From Rhodospirillaceae bacterium (GTDB lineage: Bacteria > Pseudomonadota > Alphaproteobacteria > Bin65), in contig JAPPLJ010000026.1 of assembly GCA_028819475.1 (NCBI GenBank), positions 10,851 to 74,850 on the forward strand: a stretch of 64,000 bases of DNA, given 5' to 3'. The notes below the pieces were generated by a model. The model ran no database searches, was not told the origin of the DNA, and saw only the letters and a program-made list of their open reading frames with translations. This document shows, one piece after another, positions 17,014 to 24,372 of the stretch. Position numbers and translations under genes: made by a program. The first letter of the stretch is position 1; each line of letters opens with the position of its first letter.

Positions 17014-17945
17014 CGCCGACGGCGAAGGAGCAACGATTCTTTGCGGTCGCGGCGGCCGGATTCGTCGCGGCCGCGGCGCTGCCCGCGTTCGACGACGGCT
17101 ATTGGCTGTCGATGGGCATCACGATCGCGATGTACACCGTCCTGGCGACGTCCTGGGCGCTGTTTTCCGGCCCGACCCGCTATATCGCGCTTTCGACGGC
17201 GGCCTTTTTCGGCATCGGCATGTACACGGTCGGCATCGGCATCGCGACCGTGCCCTATCCCCTGCTCGTCCTCGTCGCCGGCCTGATTGGCGCCGCGCTG
17301 GGCGGCATCGTCGGGCTGGCGACGCTCCGGGTCTCCGGCGTCTATTTCGTGATCTTCACCCTGGGGCTCGCGGAACTGGTCCGCCAGTTGTTCACCTGGG
17401 TCCAGACCACCATGGGGACGAGCAGCGGTCTCTATGTCCTGGTCGATACCAGCGAGCGGCTGGTCTACTGGCAACTGCTGGCTCTGGCGGCGGCGGTCTA
17501 TCTTGCCGGCTGGGCGATCGGCCGGTCCCGGCTGGGCTTCGCGTTGCGGATCATCGGCGACGACGAAACGGTCGCCTCCCATTCCGGCATCAACACGGCG
17601 CGCGCCAAAGTCGCCCTGTTCGTCGTTTCCTGCACCTTTGCCGCCGTGACCGGCGCCGTGCTCGCGCCGCGCTGGAACTATGTCGAGCCGACCAACGCCT
17701 TCAGCGCCATGCTGTCGTTCCAGGTGGTCATCATGGCGCTGCTGGGCGGCGCGCACCGGCTGTGGGGGCCGCTGGTCGGCGTGATCCCGTTCGCCCTGAT
17801 CTGGGACCTAATCTCCGCCCAGGCGCCGAACCAGTCGACCCTGCTGCTCGGCGTCGCCTTCCTGCTGATCGTCTATTTCATCCCGAACGGCGTGATCGGC
17901 CTGATCGAGAAGCAGTTCCGGCGCCGGAGGGCCGGACATGGCTGA
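17010..17945 (+). CDS. livM: Branched-chain-type ABC transporter permease LivM-like
   Basis: A 311-residue permease. LivM-family features are the multiple helices, LATLRVSGVYFVIFTLGLAEL, the coupling segment SRLGFALRIIGDDETVASHSGINT, and YIPNGVIGLIE-type C-terminus (here YFIPNGVIGLIEKQF). The start ATG at 17010 overlaps livH by four bases and the end overlaps livG by eight. The gene order K-H-M-G-F is that of a complete type I HAAT importer. Confidence 0.93.
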   Translation: MTPTAKEQRFFAVAAAGFVAAAALPAFDDGYWLSMGITIAMYTVLATSWALFSGPTRYIALSTAAFFGIGMYTVGIGIATVPYPLLVLVAGLIGAALGGIVGLATLRVSGVYFVIFTLGLAELVRQLFTWVQTTMGTSSGLYVLVDTSERLVYWQLLALAAAVYLAGWAIGRSRLGFALRIIGDDETVASHSGINTARAKVALFVVSCTFAAVTGAVLAPRWNYVEPTNAFSAMLSFQVVIMALLGGAHRLWGPLVGVIPFALIWDLISAQAPNQSTLLLGVAFLLIVYFIPNGVIGLIEKQFRRRRAGHG

Positions 17946-18693
17946 CCCGGCGCCCCGACCGGTCTTGGGGCCGGTCCTCGAAGTCCGCGCCGCGTCAAAA
18001 AATTTCGGCGGGCTGCTCGCGGTCGACGGCCTTGACCTGGCCCTCAACGACGGCGAGGTGCTCGGCCTGATCGGCCCCAACGGGTCGGGCAAGACGACGG
18101 CGATCAACCTGATTTCCGGCGCCCTGCAGCCGACCGGCGGCGCGATCCTTCTGGACGGCGAGGATATTTCCGCCCACACGGCCCACCGGCGCGCCCGGCT
18201 GGGGATCGCCAGGACGTTCCAGATCGTCCGGGTCCTGCACTCGCTGAGCGTGGTCGAGAATGTCATGGCCGGCGGCGTCTTCGGCCACACGCGGCTGTGG
18301 GGCGGGGAATTGCGCGAGGCGGCCGTCGCCCTGCTCGACCGGGTCGGCCTCCGCGGCAGCCCGGCGGCCCCCGTCGATGCGCTCACCTATATCGACCAGA
18401 AGCGGGTCGAACTGGCGCGCGCCCTGATATCCGATCCGAAGGTCGTCCTGCTCGACGAATGGCTCGCCGGCCTCAATCCGACCGAGTTGAAGACCGGCAT
18501 CGAACTGGTCGAATCGCTGGCGGCGGAAGGGCGCAACATCATCGTCGTCGAGCATGTCATGGACGCCATCCGCAGCCTGTGCCGGCGCTGCATCGTGATG
18601 AATTCGGGCCGGAAGATCGCCGAGGGCTCGACCCGGGAAGTCCTCGCCGACCCGGAGGTCGTCCGGGCCTATCTCGGGGAAGACGATGCTTGA
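17938..18693 (+). CDS. livG: Branched-chain-type ABC transporter ATPase LivG-like
   Basis: A 251-residue ATP-binding protein. Walker A is GPNGSGKTT, and the LivG-specific GIARTFQIVRVLHSLSVVENVM segment follows. The signature region is divergent: where LSGG.. is expected it reads DALTYIDQKRVELARALI, so the canonical LSGGQ serine-glycine pair is replaced. Walker B is KVVLLDEWLAGL, where the usual EP.AGL is EWLAGL. A conserved switch His is in IVVEHVM. The altered signature occurs in a subset of LivG proteins, and ATPase activity would need checking. It overlaps livM and livF by eight bases each. Confidence 0.9.
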   Translation: MADPAPRPVLGPVLEVRAASKNFGGLLAVDGLDLALNDGEVLGLIGPNGSGKTTAINLISGALQPTGGAILLDGEDISAHTAHRRARLGIARTFQIVRVLHSLSVVENVMAGGVFGHTRLWGGELREAAVALLDRVGLRGSPAAPVDALTYIDQKRVELARALISDPKVVLLDEWLAGLNPTELKTGIELVESLAAEGRNIIVVEHVMDAIRSLCRRCIVMNSGRKIAEGSTREVLADPEVVRAYLGEDDA

Positions 18694-19402
18694 AGTCCGC
18701 AACCTCTCGGTCTTCTACGGCCAGCATCACGCGGTCGAGGACGCCTCCGTCACCGTTGGCGCCGACGAGATCGTCGTCATGCTCGGCGCGAACGGGGCCG
18801 GCAAGAGCACGCTGATCCGCAGCATCGCCGGGCTGGCCCCGGCGCGCCCGGGGTGCAGCATCCGGATGGACGGTGAGGAGATCGCCGCCCTGCCGCCCCA
18901 CGAGATCGTCGAGAAGGGCATCGCCCTGGTGCCCGAGGACCGCGGCATCTTCGGCGATCTGACGGTCGACGAAAACCTGACGCTCGGCGCCTTTCCCGAC
19001 AGGGCGAGGGGCGCCGAGGCGGCGAACCGGGAGCGCATCTACGCCCTGTTTCCGGTGCTGAAGGAGCGGCGGCGCCAGGCCGTGCGCACCATGAGCGGCG
19101 GCGAGCAGCAGATGGTCGCCGTCGGCCGCGCCATCATGTCGGCGCCGTCGATCCTGCTGCTCGACGAACCGTCGCTGGGCCTGTCGCCCCTGTTGTGCCG
19201 CGACCTGTTCCGTTCGCTGGCCGAAATCCGCGGCCAGGGCGTCGGCATCTTCCTGGTCGAACAGAATTCGAAGCAGAGCCTGGCGATCGCCGACCGCGGC
19301 TACCTGCTGGAGAACGGCCATGTCGTCGGCGCGGACAGCGCCGCGAACCTGCTGGCGGACGAGGCCGTCAGCCGGTTCTATCTCGGCGCCGGCGAAACCT
19401 GA
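18686..19402 (+). CDS. livF: Branched-chain-type ABC transporter ATPase LivF-like
   Basis: A 238-residue ATP-binding protein with canonical motifs: Walker A GANGAGKST, signature MSGGEQQM, Walker B ILLLDEPSLGLSP and the switch His region replaced by VEQN (IFLVEQNSKQSL), as is normal for LivF. It pairs with LivG to drive the importer. Its start overlaps the livG end by eight bases. The SDR gene follows after 30 bases and may be on the same transcript. Confidence 0.94.
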   Translation: MLEVRNLSVFYGQHHAVEDASVTVGADEIVVMLGANGAGKSTLIRSIAGLAPARPGCSIRMDGEEIAALPPHEIVEKGIALVPEDRGIFGDLTVDENLTLGAFPDRARGAEAANRERIYALFPVLKERRRQAVRTMSGGEQQMVAVGRAIMSAPSILLLDEPSLGLSPLLCRDLFRSLAEIRGQGVGIFLVEQNSKQSLAIADRGYLLENGHVVGADSAANLLADEAVSRFYLGAGET

Positions 19403-19432
19403 ACCCTCCAACCAAAAGCGAAAGAAGCCCCC

Positions 19433-20215
19433 ATGCTCGATGGAAAAACGATTGTCGTTACCGGCTGTTCCTCAGGGATCGGCGACCGGATCTGCCGCGA
19501 GATCGCGCGCCGGGGCGGCTCGGCGATCGGCGTCGACCGGAACGACCCCACCGTCGACCTGGCCGGCTTCTTCCGGGCCGACCTTTCCGAAGCGGCGGCC
19601 ATCGACAGCCTGGTCGAGGCGCTACCGGACGGCGCGGACGGCCTCGTGAACTGCGCCGGCCTGCCGCCGACCGCGCCGGCCGAACAGGTCCTCAGGGTCA
19701 ACCTGGTCGGGCTGAAACATCTGACGCTGCGCCTGGTCGGCAAGCTCGCCGACGGCGCATCGATCGTCAACCTGGCCTCGCTGGCCGGTTTCGGCTGGCC
19801 GCAGGCGGTCGACCAGATCAAAGCCGCCGCGACGCTCGATTTCGACGGCGTCGCGGCGTTCGTCGAGCAACACGGGGTCGGCAACGAGGGCGGCCGGTCC
19901 TACTTCTTCACCAAGGAGGCGCTCGTCGTCTGGACCATGCAGAACCGCTGGACCTGGCGCGACCGCGGCATCCGGATGAATTCGGTGTCGCCCGGCCCGG
20001 TCGACACGCCGATCCTGCCGGATTTCATCGAGACCCTCGGCGAGCGCGCCGAAGAGGATATGCGGGTCATGGACCGCCCCGGCCGGCCGGCCGATATCGC
20101 ACCCGTGGTCGCGTTCCTGCTGTCGGACGGCGCCGGCTGGATCCGCGGCACGAATATCCCGGCGGACGGCGGCATGTCCTCCCACATCCTGTGCGGCATG
20201 CACGGCTTCGAATAG
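19433..20215 (+). CDS. SDR-family dehydrogenase, coniferyl-alcohol-dehydrogenase-like
   Basis: A 260-residue short-chain dehydrogenase. The NAD-binding TGCSSGIG glycine motif is at residues 10-17, NCAG follows, and the catalytic Ser/Tyr-Lys are in VNLASLAGF and SYFFTKEAL (Y..xK pattern). The insert between the Ser and Tyr and the RMNSVSPGPVDTPIL segment resemble coniferyl-alcohol / 3-alpha-hydroxysteroid dehydrogenases. It would oxidise an alcohol taken up or generated nearby. Substrate is inferred only at the family level. Confidence 0.88.
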   Translation: MLDGKTIVVTGCSSGIGDRICREIARRGGSAIGVDRNDPTVDLAGFFRADLSEAAAIDSLVEALPDGADGLVNCAGLPPTAPAEQVLRVNLVGLKHLTLRLVGKLADGASIVNLASLAGFGWPQAVDQIKAAATLDFDGVAAFVEQHGVGNEGGRSYFFTKEALVVWTMQNRWTWRDRGIRMNSVSPGPVDTPILPDFIETLGERAEEDMRVMDRPGRPADIAPVVAFLLSDGAGWIRGTNIPADGGMSSHILCGMHGFE

Positions 20216-20319
20216 CAGCAGGCGGCAGGTCGGCGGCGCGCAGACCGTGACCGCGACGCGGCGTCCGGGCTAGACTGGCGAATCGGCGGCGTCCGATTTA
20301 TCCGGGAAAACAACCGATC

Positions 20320-22401
20320 ATGGCAAAGCCGCGTACCGGATGGCTGGTCGGCGTCGATGTCGGCGGCACCTTTACGGATTTCTTTGCGCGCCGGCTCGAA
20401 GACGGCGCCACGCAGGTCTACAAGCGGCCGTCCACGCCGCACAATCCGGGCGAGGCCATCGTCCGGGGCCTGCAGGAGATGGCGGCGGCGCTGGATTTCG
20501 ATCCGGCGCAGATCGACCGCCTGTGCCACGGCACCACCGTGGCCACCAACGCCCTGATCCAGCGGCGCGGCGGCGCCGTCGCCCTGGTGACGACCGAAGG
20601 CTTCCGCGACCTGCTGGAGATCGGCCGCCAGACCCGGCCGCACATGTATTCCCTGCAACAGGATCACCCGGCGCCCCTGGTGCCGCGGCGGCGGCGCTTC
20701 GAGGTGCGCGAGCGGCTGGGGCCGGCCGGCGAGGTGCTGACCGACCTCGACGAGGTGGGGCTTGCAAAGGTCGCCGAGGCCGTCGCGGCGAGCGGCGCCC
20801 AATCCTGTGCCGTCTGCTGCCTGTTCTCCTTCGTCGATCCCGCACACGAACGGCGCATCGCCGACGCCCTGAAAGCGCGCCTGCCCGATCTTTCGCTCTC
20901 GCTGTCCTCGGCCGTCCGGCCGGAGTTCCGGGAGTATGAGCGGTTTTCGACAACCGTCCTGAACGCCTATCTCCAGCCGGTCATCGCCGACTATCTGGCC
21001 TATCTCGAAGCCGAGACGGCGGCGCTGGCCCCGGACGCCGCGATCCGCATCTACCAGTCGAGCGGCGGGCTGATGTCGGTCGAAACGGCGAAGGCGTTTC
21101 CGATCCGCACCGCACTGAGCGGCCCGGCGGCGGGCGCGGTCGGCGCGGTCCACACCGCGAAGGGCGCGAACCGCCCGAACGTCATCACCCTTGACATGGG
21201 CGGCACGAGCGCAGACGTCGCCCTGATCCGCGGCTACGACGCCGGGGTCGGCCTGGACCGGGAGGTCGCCGGCTTCCCGGTGCGCCAGCCGATGGTGGAT
21301 ATCCACACGGTCGGCGCCGGCGGCGGCTCGATCGCCTGGTTCGAGCGCGACGGGCTGCTCAAGGTCGGGCCGCGCAGCGCCGGTGCCGATCCCGGACCGG
21401 CCTGCTACGGCCGCAGCGGCACGGAGCCCACGGTGACCGACGCCAATCTCGTGCTCGGCCGCCTGTCCGCCGAAGGGCTGGCGGGCGGCGAACTGGCGCT
21501 CGATGCCGATGCGGCCCGGCGCGCCATCGAACCCGCCGCGCAGCGGCTCGGCTTCACGGTCGAGAAAACCGCGCAGGGCATTCTCGGCATCGTCGTGGCC
21601 AACATGGTGCGCGCGGTGCGCACCATCTCCGTCGAGCGCGGCCTCGATCCGCGGGACTACGCGCTGATGCCGTTCGGCGGGGCGGGGCCGCTGCACGCGG
21701 TCGAGGGGGCGCGGGTGCTCGGCATCCGGGAGATCGTCGTCCCCGGCGCGCCGGGCATCCTGTGCGCCCAGGGGCTGATCGTGTCCGATCTGAAGGAGGA
21801 ATTCGTGCGCAGCGGCCGCTTTGCCCTGAACGAGGAGGGCATGGCGCGCATCGCCGGCACGATGGACGGTCTGGAAGCGGAGGCGCGCGCCTGGTTCGAC
21901 GCGGAAGGAGTCGCGCCGGACGACCGCGGCGCGGCCCTGTGCTTCGACGCCCGCTACGTCGGCCAGAATTTCGAACTGCCGGTTTTCTTTGCCGGCGGAC
22001 CGCAAGGCGCGCTGGCGCGGCCGGCCGGTCCCGACGCGGTCGCCGCGGCCTTTCATGCCGAGCACGAGCGGCATTACGGCTTCCACAGCGCCGGCGAGCC
22101 GATTGAAATCGTCAACGTCCGCGTCGCCGCGACGGGCCGGATCGCGTCGGCCGCCGCGCCCGCTTCCGGAGAAGCGGCGGAACGCACGCCGGCGCCGTCC
22201 GGCCGCCGCCCGGTCTGGTTCGACGGCGGCAGCGCGGTCGAGACGCCGGTCTACCGGCGCGACTCGCTGACAGCCGGCATGGACTTTGCCGGCCCGGCCA
22301 TCGTCGAGCAGCTCGATTCCACGACCGCCGTGTTTCCCGGCGACCGGGCCGCGGTCGACGAGGCCGGGAACCTGGTCATCGCTGTCGGAGACGCAGGATG
22401 A
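20320..22401 (+). CDS. hyuA: Hydantoinase/oxoprolinase A subunit
   Basis: A 693-residue protein of the hydantoinase A / acetone carboxylase beta / 5-oxoprolinase family. It has the N-terminal actin-like ATP-binding segment GVDVGGTFTDFF, the HGTTVATNALIQR motif, the LSGPAAGAVGA segment and the second phosphate loop LDMGGTSADVALI, plus the GAGGGSIAWF and GP.SAGADPGPACYGRSG segments typical of the family. Together with HyuB it couples ATP hydrolysis to opening of a cyclic amide such as a hydantoin or 5-oxoproline. The overlap with hyuB is ATGA. Confidence 0.93.
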   Translation: MAKPRTGWLVGVDVGGTFTDFFARRLEDGATQVYKRPSTPHNPGEAIVRGLQEMAAALDFDPAQIDRLCHGTTVATNALIQRRGGAVALVTTEGFRDLLEIGRQTRPHMYSLQQDHPAPLVPRRRRFEVRERLGPAGEVLTDLDEVGLAKVAEAVAASGAQSCAVCCLFSFVDPAHERRIADALKARLPDLSLSLSSAVRPEFREYERFSTTVLNAYLQPVIADYLAYLEAETAALAPDAAIRIYQSSGGLMSVETAKAFPIRTALSGPAAGAVGAVHTAKGANRPNVITLDMGGTSADVALIRGYDAGVGLDREVAGFPVRQPMVDIHTVGAGGGSIAWFERDGLLKVGPRSAGADPGPACYGRSGTEPTVTDANLVLGRLSAEGLAGGELALDADAARRAIEPAAQRLGFTVEKTAQGILGIVVANMVRAVRTISVERGLDPRDYALMPFGGAGPLHAVEGARVLGIREIVVPGAPGILCAQGLIVSDLKEEFVRSGRFALNEEGMARIAGTMDGLEAEARAWFDAEGVAPDDRGAALCFDARYVGQNFELPVFFAGGPQGALARPAGPDAVAAAFHAEHERHYGFHSAGEPIEIVNVRVAATGRIASAAAPASGEAAERTPAPSGRRPVWFDGGSAVETPVYRRDSLTAGMDFAGPAIVEQLDSTTAVFPGDRAAVDEAGNLVIAVGDAG

Positions 22402-24101
22402 GCGCCGTTGCAACGCCGGTCGATCCGGTCACGCTGGAGATCATGGCCAACGGCCTGCGCTCGGTCGCCGACGAGACCTTCGCCGCCCTGATGAAGAGCG
22501 CCTATTCCACCAACATCAAGGAACGGCGCGACCATTCCACGGCGGTCATGGACCCGGCCGGCCGGCTGATTGTCCAGGCCGACGCCTCCCTGCCGATCCA
22601 TCTCGCTTCGATGGGCGGGCTGATGGAGAGCCTGCTCGCCCGCTTTGGCGACGAGCTGCGCGACGGCGACCTGTTCGTTGCCAACGACCCCCACGTCGCC
22701 GGCGGCACCCATCTGCCGGACATCAATATGGCGATGCCGGTGTTCCACGGCGGCGAGCTGATCGCCTTCATGTGCAACATCGCCCATCACGCCGATGTCG
22801 GCGGCGCCGTGCCCGGCAGCATGGCCGGCGGGCTGACGGAGATTTACCAGGAGGGCCTGCGCATCCCGGTGGTGCACCTGTTCCGCGAGGGCGTGCTGCA
22901 GCAGGACCTGCTCGACCTGATCCTGCTCAACGTGCGCGTGCCCACCGAGCGGCGCGGCGACTATTTCGCCCAGATCGCGTCCTGCCGGCTCGGCCGCAGC
23001 CGGCTCGTCGAGATCGTCGACACCTACGGGGTTCCGGCGCTGCGCGACGGCTTCGAACAGATCGTCCGGCGCAGCGCCGACCGACTGCGGGCCGCCGTTG
23101 CCGAACTGCCCGACGGCGTCTACCGCTTCGAGGATGCGATGGACGACGACGGCATGGGCGCGACCGACATCCCGATCCGGCTCGAAATCACGGTGAACGG
23201 CGGCGATATCCATTTCGATTTTTCCGGCTCGGCAAGGCAGGTCACGGGCAACATCAACGTGACCCGCAACGCCACCCAGGCTTCGGTCTGCTATGCGCTC
23301 AAGGCGCTGCTCGATCCCGACGCGCCAAACAACCAGGGCGTGCTCGACCTGCCGCGGCTCACGGTCGAGAAGGGCAGCCTGCTAGACGCTGCCTTCCCGG
23401 CGCCGGTGGCGGCCCGGGCCAACACCTGCCAGCGCATCATCGACGTCATCCTCGGCGCGCTGGCGCCGGCCCGGCCTGAAGCGGCGGTCGGCGCGGCCAA
23501 CGGCGCCAACACCACCGCCGTCTTCGCCGGCACCGATCCGCGCACCGGCGACGACTATGTCTATCTGGAAACCCTGGGCGGCGGCTTTGGCGGGCGCGCA
23601 ACGAAGGACGGCAAGGACGGCGTGCAGGTCCACATCACCAACACGTCGAACCTGCCGGTCGAAGCGATCGAGATGGAATATCCGCTGCGCGTCCGCTCCT
23701 ACGGTCTGATCGCCAATTCGGGCGGGCCCGGCCGGCAACGCGGCGGCATGGGCCTCGAACGGATCGTCGCGCCGGTCGATCATGCCTGCACGTTCAACGG
23801 CGCTGGCGAGCGCTTTGCCCGGCAGCCCTGGGGCGTCTTCGGCGGCGGGGCCGGGGCGACCGGCGCGTTCCGCCATGTCGCGGCGGACGGCACGGCGGCC
23901 CGCCTGCCCAACAAGCCGATCGCCGTGACCATCGCGCCGGACGAGGCGGTCGTCGTGCGCACGCCCGGCGCCGGCGGCTACGGCGATCCCGCCGAACGCG
24001 CGCCGGCGGCGCTGGAGGACGACCTGACCAGCGGAAAGTTCGATGAAACCTGGCTCGCGGAGCACTATCCGCGGCGCGACGGGGGCAGCGAAGAGTATTG
24101 A
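22398..24101 (+). CDS. hyuB: Hydantoinase/oxoprolinase B subunit
   Basis: A 567-residue HyuB protein. Conserved segments include PVTLEIMANGLRSVADE at the N-terminus, KERRDHSTAVMD, HLPDINMAMPVF, CNIAHHADVGGAVPGSMA and the glycine-rich GGGFGGRATKDGKDGVQ. It is the partner of HyuA in an ATP-dependent cyclic-amide hydrolase. The preceding BCAA-type importer suggests uptake and hydrolysis of an amide-containing compound, but the substrate is unproven. It is the last gene before the RiPP locus. Confidence 0.93.
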   Translation: MSAVATPVDPVTLEIMANGLRSVADETFAALMKSAYSTNIKERRDHSTAVMDPAGRLIVQADASLPIHLASMGGLMESLLARFGDELRDGDLFVANDPHVAGGTHLPDINMAMPVFHGGELIAFMCNIAHHADVGGAVPGSMAGGLTEIYQEGLRIPVVHLFREGVLQQDLLDLILLNVRVPTERRGDYFAQIASCRLGRSRLVEIVDTYGVPALRDGFEQIVRRSADRLRAAVAELPDGVYRFEDAMDDDGMGATDIPIRLEITVNGGDIHFDFSGSARQVTGNINVTRNATQASVCYALKALLDPDAPNNQGVLDLPRLTVEKGSLLDAAFPAPVAARANTCQRIIDVILGALAPARPEAAVGAANGANTTAVFAGTDPRTGDDYVYLETLGGGFGGRATKDGKDGVQVHITNTSNLPVEAIEMEYPLRVRSYGLIANSGGPGRQRGGMGLERIVAPVDHACTFNGAGERFARQPWGVFGGGAGATGAFRHVAADGTAARLPNKPIAVTIAPDEAVVVRTPGAGGYGDPAERAPAALEDDLTSGKFDETWLAEHYPRRDGGSEEY

Positions 24102-24310
24102 ATTCGCCGGGCCGGCCCTCCGTAGCGGCGCCGCTGCCCCGTACGATCGGACGTTTATCGGCCCGATCTTGAATTTGTACCATGGGCGCAACACTTCTAT
24201 TTTGCTTTCGGGTATTTTGCCTTCGGGCGCTGCCGTTCGGGATCGAAATCCGGCGTTGGGCATAGGCCGGCCTCCTGCCCGAAATTTCCGCCGGAACTGT
24301 CTCTCGGGTA

Positions 24311-24340
24311 TTGACCGCGCAATACAAGCGGCACGAAAAT
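24311..24340 (+). promoter_or_regulatory. Candidate promoter of the hydroxylase-YcaO pair
   Basis: TTGACC (24311-24316) is followed after 18 bases by GAAAAT (24335-24340), about 33 bases before the hydroxylase ATG. The -35 hexamer is identical to that in the other two candidate promoters of the locus. The -10 is a poor match, so this is a weak call. The rest of the 271-base gap (24102-24372) shows repeated TTCGGG/TCGGGTATT motifs but no gene. Confidence 0.3.
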
Positions 24341-24372
24341 TCGCGTCGACCGATGTAAACGGGGATCGCACG

